DNA of 49,200 nt from contig JAPLUR010000050.1 in assembly GCA_026397505.1 (NCBI GenBank), forward strand, positions 1 to 49,200. The letters run 5' to 3'. Under the pieces are notes generated by a model. The model ran no database searches and was not told the DNA's origin. It saw only the letters and a program-made list of their open reading frames with translations. The stretch comes from Candidatus Zixiibacteriota bacterium (GTDB lineage Bacteria > Zixibacteria > MSB-5A5 > GN15 > PGXB01). Shown one piece after another: positions 8,361-16,632 of this stretch (positions are counted from its first letter, which is position 1; each line of letters starts with the position of its first letter). Made by a program: the position numbers and the translations under genes.

Positions 8361-8442
8361 TGCGGAAGGGGGGATTTGAACCCCCACGCGGTTAAGCGCC
8401 ACCCCCTCAAGATGGTGTGTCTGCCAATTCCACCACTTCCGC
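8361..8442 (-). tRNA. tRNA-Leu (anticodon GAG)
   Basis: A complete cloverleaf is visible. The acceptor stem is GCGGAAG/CTTCCGC with discriminator A. The anticodon stem CCATC/GGTGG encloses the loop TTGAGGG, giving anticodon GAG (reads CUC/CUU). There is a class II long variable arm, and the T stem is GGGGG/CCCCC around TTCAAAT. CCA is not encoded. It lies on the same strand 91 bases after secG, the same neighbour order as secG-leuU(GAG) in E. coli, so co-transcription with secG is likely. Confidence 0.95.
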
Positions 8443-8533
8443 GATATTTTTCTCAATCTCAATTGAACCGATTCAGCAATCAGCTAACAGCAACCCACTG
8501 AACCCGATCAACAATCTTCTATAAGTTAGACCT

Positions 8534-8977
8534 CTATTTGCCGCCACCCTCGGTCGCCGGAGGAAGGCCGGTTTCGCTGCCTGATGGCTGCGTGCCGGTC
8601 GGCTGTGTCTGATCACCGGTCTGACCGGGTGCGACAGGCAATCCCTGCTGCTGTTGCTGCTGGGTTTGCCGCTCCATCTCCTTGGCCGCCTCTCTGGTCA
8701 CGGCCGATTCGGACGAAGTCACGGACTGGCGTCCGGCACGATTGCTGGAAACATAGGCCAGAGTGCCACAGTTGACCATGAAAACAATGGCCAGGATAGT
8801 TGTCGATTTCGAAAGAAATGAGGCCGCGCCGCGCCCTCCGAAGACCGCCCCGGTCAATCCGGAACCGCCGCCGCCAAAAGCGCCGGCCAAACCCTCACCC
8901 TTGGAAGATTGCATCAGAACCACAATCACCAGCAGAACACAAACTAGAGTGTGAAAGATCACCATTACTGCAAACAA
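8534..8977 (-). CDS. secG: SecG, preprotein translocase subunit
   Basis: A 147-residue inner-membrane protein with the SecG pattern: a first membrane helix (residues 3-22), the conserved loop QSSKGEGLAGAFGGGGS, then a second helix (about 54-73). The C-terminal 70 residues are a polar, Gln/Pro/Gly-rich tail with a run of seven Gln, longer than in the roughly 75-110-residue proteins of many bacteria. SecG assists SecYE during protein export. The start is a TTG: AGGAGG lies 8 bases upstream, ideal for the TTG and less so for the ATG four codons later. It is 13 bases after tpiA and followed by tRNA-Leu. Confidence 0.92.
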   Translation of the reverse strand: MFAVMVIFHTLVCVLLVIVVLMQSSKGEGLAGAFGGGGSGLTGAVFGGRGAASFLSKSTTILAIVFMVNCGTLAYVSSNRAGRQSVTSSESAVTREAAKEMERQTQQQQQQGLPVAPGQTGDQTQPTGTQPSGSETGLPPATEGGGK

Positions 8978-8990
8978 TTTCTATTCCTCC

Positions 8991-9740
8991 TTAAACCGAA
9001 TTGACAATTTTCGTGAACTGGTCGGCTTTCAGACTGGCTCCACCTACCAGAGCGCCGTCCATATCTTCCTCTTTCAAAAGACTCGCCGCATTTTCGGCAT
9101 TGACCGAGCCGCCATACAAGATCGAAACCGTCTCAGCCGCCTCGCCATATTTCCTTTTCAGTGTATTCCTGATAAAAACATGGACTTCTTGCGCCATCTG
9201 CGTCGTGGCCGTTTTGCCGGTCCCGATTGCCCAGACCGGCTCATAGGCAATAGCAACCTTCTTTATTTCATCACCGCTCAAGCTATCCAGCGAGCCGTCC
9301 ATCTGACTGCCGACAACCTCCTCGGTCTTACCGTTCTCCCGGTCGGCCAGTTTCTCACCGACACAAACAATCGGTATCAGACCGGTTTTCAACGCCAATT
9401 TCACCTTGGCATTAACAATGTTATCTGTCTCGGAAAAATATTCTCTTCTTTCCGAGTGTCCCAAAATAACATAGGCGACCCCGATTGTCAAGAGCATCCC
9501 CGGAGCTATCTCTCCGGTGTAGGCCCCGGACTCCTGGCAATAGATATTCTGCGCGCCCAGAAAAATAGAACTCCCCTTTATCACTTTGGCCATCTCGCTC
9601 AAGGCCGTGAAGGGAGGACATAAGACCACCCGCGGACGGTCAATCTTGCCGATACTATTAACCAGAGCCCGGGTCAGTTCAGCCGCCTCCGGGTTGGTCT
9701 TGTTCATCTTCCAATTGCCGGCGATAATTTTTAAACGCAT
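8991..9740 (-). CDS. tpiA: Triosephosphate isomerase
   Basis: A 249-residue, full-length cytoplasmic enzyme that interconverts dihydroxyacetone phosphate and glyceraldehyde 3-phosphate. Catalytic Lys11 (GNWKMNKT), His95 (ILGHSERREYF) and Glu167 (AYEPVWAIGTG) are present, as is the phosphate-binding YGGSVN near the end. The ATG lies 2 bases after the natural TGA of the pgk frame (9743-9745), so the gene order gap-pgk-tpiA-secG is one operon. If ribosomes stop early in pgk at 9914-9916, translation of tpiA could be less well coupled. Confidence 0.97.
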   Translation of the reverse strand: MRLKIIAGNWKMNKTNPEAAELTRALVNSIGKIDRPRVVLCPPFTALSEMAKVIKGSSIFLGAQNIYCQESGAYTGEIAPGMLLTIGVAYVILGHSERREYFSETDNIVNAKVKLALKTGLIPIVCVGEKLADRENGKTEEVVGSQMDGSLDSLSGDEIKKVAIAYEPVWAIGTGKTATTQMAQEVHVFIRNTLKRKYGEAAETVSILYGGSVNAENAASLLKEEDMDGALVGGASLKADQFTKIVNSV

Positions 9741-9742
9741 AC

Positions 9743-10951
9743 TCAGACTTTGACCTTCGCATCGGTGAGAGCCGCCACGCCGGGGAGAACCTTCCCTTCC
9801 AAAAATTCCAGCGAGGCTCCGCCGCCGGTGGAAATATGAGTCAGCTTATCATCAAGGCCGCGCCGACTGACCGCCGCCGCCGAGTCTCCCCCCCCGACTA
9901 TGGTCACTGCCCCTTACGAGGTTATCTCGGCCAGAATGTCGGCGACCTCATAGGTGCCATGGGCAAACTTGTCCACCTCGAACACCCCCATCGGGCCGTT
10001 CCAGACCACGGTTTTGGCCTTCTCCAGTTCGTTTCGGTAAAGCTTGATCGTCTCCGGGCCGATATCGAGCCCTTTCATGTTGACCGGAATGCTGTCAATC
10101 GAAACAGTGGCGCTCATGGCGTTTTCATTTGCATCATCGGCCACAATGCAATCGACCGGAAGAAGCATTTTCAGCCCTTTATTCTTCGCCTTGGTTAGAA
10201 GCTCTCGGGCCAGGTCAAGTTTATCTACCTCTAGAAGGGAAGTGCCGATATTTTTGCTCATCGCCTTGTAAAACGTGAACATCATCCCGCCGCCGATTAG
10301 GATAGCATCAACCTTATCCAGAAGGTTTTCGATTACATCAATCTTCCCGGAAATTTTGGCTCCGCCCAGAATGGCCACAAATGGACGTTTCGGACTGGAA
10401 AGCGCGTCGCCCAGGTACTTCAATTCTTTCTCCATAAGGAATCCGGCGGCACTGGTTGAGATATATTTGGTGACTCCTTCGGTTGAGGCATGGGCGCGGT
10501 GGGCCGAGCCGAACGCATCGTTCACATAAATATCACCCAGGGCGGCCAGCTGCCCGGCAAAACCGGGGTCGTTCTTCTCCTCTTCATTATGGAACCGAAG
10601 GTTCTCCAGAAGCAGGACTTCCCCATCCTTAAGAGAGTTGGCCATTTTGAGCGTTTCCTCGCCGATACAGTCGGGAGCAAATTTCACTTCCTTGCGGATC
10701 AGTTCGGCCAGTTTTCTGGCGACCGGCTTCAATGACATTTCCGGAACCGGCTTTCCTTTGGGACGCCCCAGATGACTGCAGAGAATCACCCGGCCACCGT
10801 CGGCCATCAGTTTCCTTATCGTCGGCAGCGACTCCACTATGCGGCGATCATCGGTGATATTCTGATTTTTATCGAGCGGAACATTGAAATCAACTCTGAC
10901 CAGAACCCTCTTCCCCCGTGAATCAATATCGGCTATTGATAATTTGTTCAT
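9743..10951 (-). pseudogene. pgk: Phosphoglycerate kinase with an in-frame TAA codon
   Basis: The frame encodes phosphoglycerate kinase, which makes ATP from 1,3-bisphosphoglycerate. Residues 1-345 (10951 to 9917) show normal features: [48 protein letters not shown] and WNGPMGVFE. At 9914-9916 there is an in-frame TAA, but the same frame goes on for 56 more codons that encode the normal C-terminus, including [15 protein letters not shown] and [15 protein letters not shown], to a TGA at 9743-9745. Total length (402 codons with the TAA) fits the family. Without the tail the nucleotide site is lost. It may be a sequencing or assembly error, a recent nonsense mutation or read-through; I cannot decide. 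The start ATG has AGGAGC upstream. Confidence 0.9.
9914..9916 (-). other. Premature in-frame TAA within pgk
   Basis: The codons read ATA ACC TCG TAA GGG GCA GTG ACC. Homologues usually have Lys or Glu at the TAA position (TS-K/E-GAVT), and both AAA and GAA are one substitution away. A run of seven G follows 12 bases downstream on the coding strand. Confidence 0.95.
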
Positions 10952-10968
10952 ACTTGCTCCTGTCCATC

Positions 10969-10990
10969 AAAAAGCCCGCCGGCGGCGGGC
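10969..10990 (-). terminator. Intrinsic terminator between gap and pgk
   Basis: GCCCGCC (10974-10980) and GGCGGGC (10984-10990) form a 7-bp GC stem with a 3-base loop, followed on the minus strand by five T (10969-10973). It lies just after the gap stop and before the pgk ribosome-binding site. It could trim or attenuate the transcript so that gap is made in excess over pgk, tpiA and secG. Confidence 0.7.
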
Positions 10991-11003
10991 CTTTCAACCC
11001 AAA

Positions 11004-11993
11004 TTATAGCATTTTCTCCAGCATATCTACCATACGGCAGGAGAATCCCCATTCATTGTCATACCAGGAGAACACTTTCACGAACGATCCCTTGACCATG
11101 GTCAATTCGGAATCGAATATGGAGCTGTGCGGATTTCCGATAATATCAACCGAGACCACTGGTTCGGCGGTATATTCGAGAATTCCTTTCATAGGGCCGT
11201 CAGCAGCCGCTTTCATAACCTTATTAACTTCCTCTTTGGTTGTTTCGCGGCTCAATATCGCCGCCAGGTCAACCAGTGATGCGTCTGGTGTAGGGACGCG
11301 AATGGCGATACCATCCATCTTGCCTTTCATGGCCGGAAGCACTTCCGCTATGGCCTTGGCGGCGCCGGTCGAGGTCGGTATCATTGAAAGAGCCGCGGCG
11401 CGGGCACGGCGCAAGTCTTTATGAGGAAGGTCAAGGATCTTCTGATCATTGGTATAGGAATGAATGGTGGTCATAAATCCTTTCTCAATTCCGAAATTGT
11501 CCAGAAGGACTTTCACCACCGGGGCCAGGCAGTTGGTCGTGCAGCTGCCGATAGATATGACATCATGCTTGCTCTTGTCATACTCCTTATCATTGACACC
11601 AATCACGAAAGTCCCGTCATGCTCCTTGGCCGGAGCCGATATGAGAACCTTCTTGGCGCCTGCCGTAATATGCCGGCCGGCATCGGCTTTCCCTTTCATG
11701 ATACCGGTCGATTCGACCACCAGCTGGACACCCAGTTCGCCCCAGGGGAGTTTGGTGGGGTCTTTTTCGGCCGTGACTTTGATTCTCTGCCCGTCAACCA
11801 TGAGAATCCCGTTATCGTAACCGATCTCGCCGGGATATTTGCCGTGGATGGAATCATATTTCAGAAGGTGAGCCAGAGTGGGAGCGTCGGTAATATCGTT
11901 AATTCCGACTATCTCCAACCTGGAATTGCGGGCCGCTTTCATAACCAGGCGCCCGATTCTTCCAAATCCATTGATGCCGACTTTAATTCCCAT
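11004..11993 (-). CDS. gap: Glyceraldehyde-3-phosphate dehydrogenase (type I, NAD)
   Basis: A 329-residue, full-length GAPDH. GINGFGRIGRLV is the NAD-binding start, Asp33 in GINDITD suggests NAD rather than NADP preference, and the catalytic Cys151 lies in SIGSCTTNCLAP. SWYDNEWGFSCR closes the chain. It oxidises glyceraldehyde 3-phosphate to 1,3-bisphosphoglycerate in the cytoplasm. The ATG has a strong GGAGGAG site 6 bases upstream. It follows the beta-barrel gene by 28 bases and is separated from pgk by a predicted terminator. TGCTATAAT just upstream resembles an extended -10 but would start the transcript inside the ribosome-binding site. Confidence 0.97.
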   Translation of the reverse strand: MGIKVGINGFGRIGRLVMKAARNSRLEIVGINDITDAPTLAHLLKYDSIHGKYPGEIGYDNGILMVDGQRIKVTAEKDPTKLPWGELGVQLVVESTGIMKGKADAGRHITAGAKKVLISAPAKEHDGTFVIGVNDKEYDKSKHDVISIGSCTTNCLAPVVKVLLDNFGIEKGFMTTIHSYTNDQKILDLPHKDLRRARAAALSMIPTSTGAAKAIAEVLPAMKGKMDGIAIRVPTPDASLVDLAAILSRETTKEEVNKVMKAAADGPMKGILEYTAEPVVSVDIIGNPHSSIFDSELTMVKGSFVKVFSWYDNEWGFSCRMVDMLEKML

Positions 11994-12021
11994 TTATACT
12001 CCTCCTTGTATTATAGCACCA

Positions 12022-12693
12022 TCATTTTTTCGTATTGAAAATGTATCCCATCCCGAAAGAAATCTCCCAGCCGGAATAATTTTTGATTCCCGCCATAGTG
12101 GAACCGAATTCCAGCGGCATATATTTATAATTGAAACAGAGACCGATTTGATCCGCCACCGGCCAATCCAGCCCCCCACCGAGAAAATAACTCAGCCTAG
12201 TCTTACTCTCCTGAGTAAAGGTGACATCGTAATAATAATCGATCGCGCTCTGACTGGCATAAATCAGCCCCCCGCCCGCCTGAAAAAATGGCTGCAGAGG
12301 CGTTCTGGTAAGCGACCCCAGAGGAAAGAACTTGGCTGAAAGAAAAGCCGGATAAAGATTGACCGTACCCAGCATAACATCTTCGCTGGCGAGATATTTG
12401 AAATCACCGCGGCTGAAAATTCCAATGGAAAATTCCACCGCCAGAGAAGGAACCACCCGCTGCGAATAAAAGAATTCGGCATAGAGACTGCTCTTGGCAA
12501 ATTCCAGCGGCTGGCCATTCGCATCAAGAGCATTCTGATTTGTCGTCCCGGTCCAGACACCAAACCGGCCGCCGGCAAAACCCTTGGCTGCCGCCCTTTC
12601 GGGCGTCACTTCCACCCCATAAAGAGCCGAAGGGACAAATAACGCGCCGAAGATAAAAATGGCTATCGTCAGGCGGATGACAATCTTATCCAA
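12022..12693 (-). CDS. Predicted outer-membrane beta-barrel protein
   Basis: About 223 residues with an N-terminal signal peptide (DKIVIRLTIAIFIFGALF, then a cleavage-like ALYG). The rest is rich in alternating hydrophobic and aromatic strands with Gly and Tyr turns. It ends in SFGMGYIFNTKK, whose strand-like aromatic pattern fits an 8- to 10-stranded barrel of the OmpW/OprF or outer_membrane_beta-barrel class. I cannot assign a substrate. I prefer a TTG start at 12693, which has AGAGG 6-7 bases upstream and gives a clean signal peptide; a further TTG at 12714 is possible. Either start overlaps the 3' end of pfkA, so the two are translationally linked. Confidence 0.7.
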   Translation of the reverse strand: MDKIVIRLTIAIFIFGALFVPSALYGVEVTPERAAAKGFAGGRFGVWTGTTNQNALDANGQPLEFAKSSLYAEFFYSQRVVPSLAVEFSIGIFSRGDFKYLASEDVMLGTVNLYPAFLSAKFFPLGSLTRTPLQPFFQAGGGLIYASQSAIDYYYDVTFTQESKTRLSYFLGGGLDWPVADQIGLCFNYKYMPLEFGSTMAGIKNYSGWEISFGMGYIFNTKK

Positions 12694-13735
12694 AGAAGAC
12701 CTCTGCTGTATCAATCAGTTCCTGGTCAATGGTCTTTGTCTTGCCGACAACTTCCTTGAGCGCGACCGCCTCAATCTTGGTCCCGTGAAGAGCCACCATT
12801 TTGCCGAATTCCCCGCGATGCACATAGTCGATTGCGTGCACCCCAAATCGCGTAGCCAGAACCCGGTCGAAAGCGGTCGGCGTACCGCCCCTTTGAATAT
12901 ATCCTAAGACGACCACTCTTGCCTCATAACCGGTATCTTCCTCAATCATTTCGGCCAGACGATAGCCGATACCGCCCAGACGAACATGCCCGAAAGCGTC
13001 AAGTTTCATATCCTGAAGAACAACGACTTCTTCATCGGTCTGGTGCGACTTCTTAATCCTCGCGCCTTCGGCCACGACTACTATCGAAAAATCCTTGCCC
13101 CGGGAGTGACGCTTTTTGATCAGCTCGCAAACCTCTGAGACATAGGCTGTCTTTTCCGGAATGAGTATAATATCGGCCCCGCCCGCAATGCCCGATTCAA
13201 TCGCGATCCAGCCGGCATGGCGACCCATAACTTCCACCACCATAACCCGATTGTGAGCCTCGGCCGTTGTATGAACCCGGTCGATCGCTTCGGTCGCAAT
13301 ATTCACAGCGGTGTCAAAACCAAAAGTGCGATCTGTCCCCATGACATCATTGTCAATGGTCTTGGGAACGCCGACTACTTTGACCCCGTCTTCGTAAAGT
13401 CTTCCCGCCACACCCAGGGTATCCTCGCCGCCAATGGCGATCAGGGCGTCAATTTTGTTGTCCCGAAGATTCTTCTTGATCAGTTCCACTCCCTTTTCCA
13501 CTTTGAAAGGATTGGTGCGCGAGGTGCGAAGAATCGTACCGCCGCGATGAAGAATCCCGGAGACGTCATTAAGCCCCAGAGGCTTAATGAGGCCTTCCTT
13601 GATCAGACCCTTCCAACCCTGGTAAATACCTATAATCTCAAAGTTGTAATTAACAATGCCTTTCCGGACAATGGCACGTATGACAGCATTCAGGCCGGGG
13701 CAATCACCACCGCCAGTCAAGACTCCTACTCGCAT
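12686..13735 (-). CDS. pfkA: Phosphofructokinase, probably pyrophosphate-dependent
   Basis: A 349-residue group A phosphofructokinase. It has GVLTGGGDCPGLNAVIR at the start, catalytic PKTIDND (Asp128) and the substrate region EVMGRHAGWIA. Two positions tell phosphoryl donors apart. Where E. coli ATP enzymes have Gly104 (GGDGS) and Gly124 (PGTIDND), this protein has Asp105 (GGEDTLG) and Lys125 (PKTIDND). The Asp/Lys pair is typical of PPi-dependent enzymes, which work reversibly, so the gene may serve glycolysis and gluconeogenesis. The donor is inferred from family knowledge, not tested. A good promoter and an AGGAG site precede the ATG. Confidence 0.92.
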   Translation of the reverse strand: MRVGVLTGGGDCPGLNAVIRAIVRKGIVNYNFEIIGIYQGWKGLIKEGLIKPLGLNDVSGILHRGGTILRTSRTNPFKVEKGVELIKKNLRDNKIDALIAIGGEDTLGVAGRLYEDGVKVVGVPKTIDNDVMGTDRTFGFDTAVNIATEAIDRVHTTAEAHNRVMVVEVMGRHAGWIAIESGIAGGADIILIPEKTAYVSEVCELIKKRHSRGKDFSIVVVAEGARIKKSHQTDEEVVVLQDMKLDAFGHVRLGGIGYRLAEMIEEDTGYEARVVVLGYIQRGGTPTAFDRVLATRFGVHAIDYVHRGEFGKMVALHGTKIEAVALKEVVGKTKTIDQELIDTAEVFFG

Positions 13736-13769
13736 TTTCTCCTACTTTCCGAAAAAATCATAAGAATTC

Positions 13770-13798
13770 TATATAAACAGTGCCGGACTCTATGTCAA
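13770..13798 (-). promoter_or_regulatory. Predicted promoter of pfkA
   Basis: TTGACA (13793-13798) and TATATA (13770-13775) are separated by 17 bases on the minus strand, 35 bases before the pfkA start codon. This is the best sigma70-type match in the window and would drive pfkA, the barrel gene and perhaps gap onward. Confidence 0.65.
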
Positions 13799-13830
13799 GC
13801 TGCAAATACCTGCTGTATTCCGGCGACTTT

Positions 13831-15390
13831 CTACTCTTTGCCCGGCAATATATAGAGTTTCTTCCGGCTATAATCCATCAATATCGAGAATTTCTGTAAC
13901 ATCTGGTTTCCAATATTGCCATCCAATTCTGTCGACCGAAACACTCCTAAATTCCCCGCCGCGATAAGCAGCCGCGGTCTTTTCACTTCAACCGTGCCCA
14001 GACGGAAAAGGTTTCCGACCGCAGCTCTCGCTCTGGCGGAACCACCAATTCCGCCAATACCGCCGGCCATTTCCTTTATATCGGAAAATCCCGCTTCCAG
14101 ATTATATTTGTCCACCCATGACTTATGGAGAATTAACTCCAGAGCGTTCCCCAAATCCACTACAAATTTGCCGGAATGCCCATCAATTTCAGCCGTCACC
14201 ACAGGGGCTTTCATAATAAACTCGAGGTCCACCGCATATTGGGAATCGGGTGGCACAAAGCGCTCCGGATTATAAAAAATCAGTTCTCCCCGGCTATAAT
14301 CGATCCGGACGGGGAATCTCGACAGAAGGTCGTATCCCAGAAGCCCGCCCAACCGGCCGGGAGTTTCCAGGCTGAGGTCGTTCAAACCAATCACTGCCAC
14401 CCGCTGATCGAAAAGCCGCACGCCGCTCAGAGTCAAAGTGTCCAGCACTGCCACCGCGGTCGATTCATAACCGGCCACTCCCTTGGCCGAAATATTGCCC
14501 GAAATCGTCAGCCCCAATTCCCCGGCGAAACCCCTTTCTATGACATTCAGTCCCGCTCCCGAATCCAGAATGAAAAAGACGTTCTTCTTCCCTTTCACTT
14601 CCGCCTCGAGAAAAATATGCCCTCTCAGATATTTCATTGGAATAATGACCGAATCGGAACTCTTCGGGAAGAAGTAATCGACCGGCTGAGTCGTCGGCAT
14701 TTGAAATATGGTGTCATCCAGCGGAATATTGACGTTTATTTCGGAAAACTGCATCACCGAGTTGAGTTGTGGCAGGGAGGATTCCGAGCGACCGGCAAAT
14801 GGAATTTGGACTCCGTCAACTACCCGAAAATCGGATAAATAAGTATAAATGGGAATCTCATCAATATATTCAAGAACGATTTCTATTCTCCGGGTCTGCA
14901 TATTTTGAAAGAGGCGGATAGTATCCCCGCCCTCGGGAAGCGCGATAAAAATCCCATATTTCAGCTCACCCATCAGAGTATCCTTCAGGAGACGGCTCCA
15001 GCCGGGCATCCGGTCAGTCAGGAAATAGGATTGACCGGTCAGGTAGGTATTGCTGATGATCCGTTTCTTTTCATTACCCGTGATTTCCTCCACCCGACCG
15101 TTCTGATCCTTCATCCAGGCTGTAACCCCGTCATACCCCTCAGACGATTCAATGATTCCCAGATCAATGGCGACATAAACCTTGTTGGGGGCCTTGAAAT
15201 AGATTTCGCAGCTGCCCGACATACCGGCCATTTGCATGGTGCCGGTCTGTTTCAACGAATTGATTTTTTTCGCCTGCTCTATTAAATGCTTCGGCGCTTT
15301 TTCTGTAAGCGATTGACTCTGCGTCCGGGCTTCGCCTTCCAAAATTAGCAGGACAATCATTATCGAAATTGTCAGTTTCATCAAGCGCAT
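13831..15390 (-). CDS. Periplasmic retropepsin-like aspartyl protease with LolA-like N-terminal region
   Basis: About 519 residues with a signal peptide (MRLMKLTISIMIVLLILE). Residues 40-240 resemble an outer-membrane lipoprotein carrier-like beta domain of the LolA/LolB fold. Two aspartyl protease motifs follow: FFILDSGAGLNV (Asp278 counted from the upstream GTG) and FVVDLGNALEL (Asp414). Each is embedded in the pattern of retropepsin-like domains, with hydrophobic-hydrophobic-Gly motifs such as LGGLLGYDLL. The second site is DLG rather than D-T/S-G, so it may be weak. Two domains in one chain suggest a monomeric bilobed protease. It closes the mreC-rodA operon. GTG at 15396 and ATG at 15390 are both possible starts. 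Substrate unknown. Confidence 0.72.
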   Translation of the reverse strand: MRLMKLTISIMIVLLILEGEARTQSQSLTEKAPKHLIEQAKKINSLKQTGTMQMAGMSGSCEIYFKAPNKVYVAIDLGIIESSEGYDGVTAWMKDQNGRVEEITGNEKKRIISNTYLTGQSYFLTDRMPGWSRLLKDTLMGELKYGIFIALPEGGDTIRLFQNMQTRRIEIVLEYIDEIPIYTYLSDFRVVDGVQIPFAGRSESSLPQLNSVMQFSEINVNIPLDDTIFQMPTTQPVDYFFPKSSDSVIIPMKYLRGHIFLEAEVKGKKNVFFILDSGAGLNVIERGFAGELGLTISGNISAKGVAGYESTAVAVLDTLTLSGVRLFDQRVAVIGLNDLSLETPGRLGGLLGYDLLSRFPVRIDYSRGELIFYNPERFVPPDSQYAVDLEFIMKAPVVTAEIDGHSGKFVVDLGNALELILHKSWVDKYNLEAGFSDIKEMAGGIGGIGGSARARAAVGNLFRLGTVEVKRPRLLIAAGNLGVFRSTELDGNIGNQMLQKFSILMDYSRKKLYILPGKE

Positions 15391-15408
15391 CTTCACTCTA
15401 CAGGAAAA

Positions 15409-16632
15409 CTAGTACTCCATTCGGTTGCGATCGGCAAGAATAATCAGGCCTATTAGCGACCAGGCCAGCACCAGCGACGAACCGCCATAGCTGACAAAGG
15501 GCAAGGGCAATCCGGTCACCGGCATAAGACCGAAAGTCATCCCGATATTGACATAGAACTGAAAGAATAGAATGGTCAGCGCTCCCCAGGCCAGGTTCGA
15601 AGCAAACTTGGAGCGGCACCGGGATGCAATCTTCATCCCGTGATAGAAAAGATACGCGAAAAGGAGAACGATAAAAGTAGTTCCCAGAAGACCAAATTCC
15701 TCGCCGAGGACGGAAAAGATAAAATCGGTGTGCCTTTCCGGCAGAAATTTCAACTGACTTTGTGAACCGCCCAGATACCCTTTTCCCAGGAATCCCCCGG
15801 AGCCGATAGCTATTTTAGACTGAATAATCTGGTAACCCGCGCCGCGGGGATCGCGTCCGGGATCAAGGAAAGTGAGCACGCGCAGTTTCTGATAATCGGC
15901 CAGACGATTCCAGACAAACGGGGTAAAAACACCAAAAGCAAGATTTATGACAACGGTGAAAAATCCAAAAACCAAGCCGGGACGCAGCAGAAGAATATAG
16001 AAAATAAGGATCGCCAGGTAGATGATCCAGGGTATCCAGTGAAACGCCGCCAGTAACGATATCAGCGGCGAAACAATAAGTATAAGATAATAAGGCGATA
16101 ATCCCGACCAGAACCAGAGGCTTAGGAGAAGGGCCACAAAGACCAGTGAAGTTCCCAGATCAGGCTGTTTCATGATCAGCAGGACTGGAATTATGGTCAT
16201 TAGAGCGGAAAGCGTAAGACGTCTTTTTGATTCCGGCGCCAGTTTGGAGTAGGCAAAATATCTCGAAAGAGCAATCAATATCGCCAGTTTGCCGATATCG
16301 GAGGGGCTCACGCTGAGCGGTCCCAGAGCAAACCAGCGCGATGCGCCCATGCGCGCGCTGCCGACAAGAAGAACCAGGAGAAGCATTAGCAGGGCAAATA
16401 GATAATATGGATAAGCAATGACATCCAGAATCCGCAGGGGAATGCGGATAACCACAAACAGGGCCACAATGGCAACAACCAACCAGATCAACTGTCTGAT
16501 ATAAAAACCAAGCGAAGAACCGGTTGTGGCATCATATTGGGCCGAGTAAATAAGAAAAATGCCGATAATGGAAAGAATGATGGCTGGCGCCAGCAGGTGC
16601 CAATCAAGCTCTCTTAAATCAATCCCCATCAT
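15409..16632 (-). CDS. rodA: RodA, SEDS-family peptidoglycan glycosyltransferase
   Basis: A 407-residue polytopic protein with about ten membrane helices. The SEDS family markers are present: WKDL-like segments, QPDLGTSLVF, the loop VLTFLDPGRDPRGAGYQIIQSKIAIGSGG, the PERHTDFIFSVLGEEFG motif and the closing LPFVSYGGSSL. It polymerises lipid II glycan strands during elongation, together with the class B PBP encoded just upstream. Its ATG overlaps the PBP2 stop by 4 bases (ATGA), the usual arrangement of mrdA-mrdB. Confidence 0.96.
   Translation of the reverse strand: MMGIDLRELDWHLLAPAIILSIIGIFLIYSAQYDATTGSSLGFYIRQLIWLVVAIVALFVVIRIPLRILDVIAYPYYLFALLMLLLVLLVGSARMGASRWFALGPLSVSPSDIGKLAILIALSRYFAYSKLAPESKRRLTLSALMTIIPVLLIMKQPDLGTSLVFVALLLSLWFWSGLSPYYLILIVSPLISLLAAFHWIPWIIYLAILIFYILLLRPGLVFGFFTVVINLAFGVFTPFVWNRLADYQKLRVLTFLDPGRDPRGAGYQIIQSKIAIGSGGFLGKGYLGGSQSQLKFLPERHTDFIFSVLGEEFGLLGTTFIVLLFAYLFYHGMKIASRCRSKFASNLAWGALTILFFQFYVNIGMTFGLMPVTGLPLPFVSYGGSSLVLAWSLIGLIILADRNRMEY

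Noticed and set aside
5398-8442. Genomic island or prophage inserted at tRNA-Leu
   Set aside because: No integrase, no duplicated tRNA end and only one cargo gene were seen; acquisition of the methylase alone remains possible.
9914-9916. Selenocysteine or recoded stop as the cause of the pgk interruption, given the nearby selC gene
   Set aside because: The codon is TAA, not TGA, so tRNA-Sec cannot read it; TAA ends other genes normally here.
12003-12018. Extended -10 TGCTATAAT as the gap promoter
   Set aside because: No -35 is present at the right distance and the transcript start would fall inside the ribosome-binding site.
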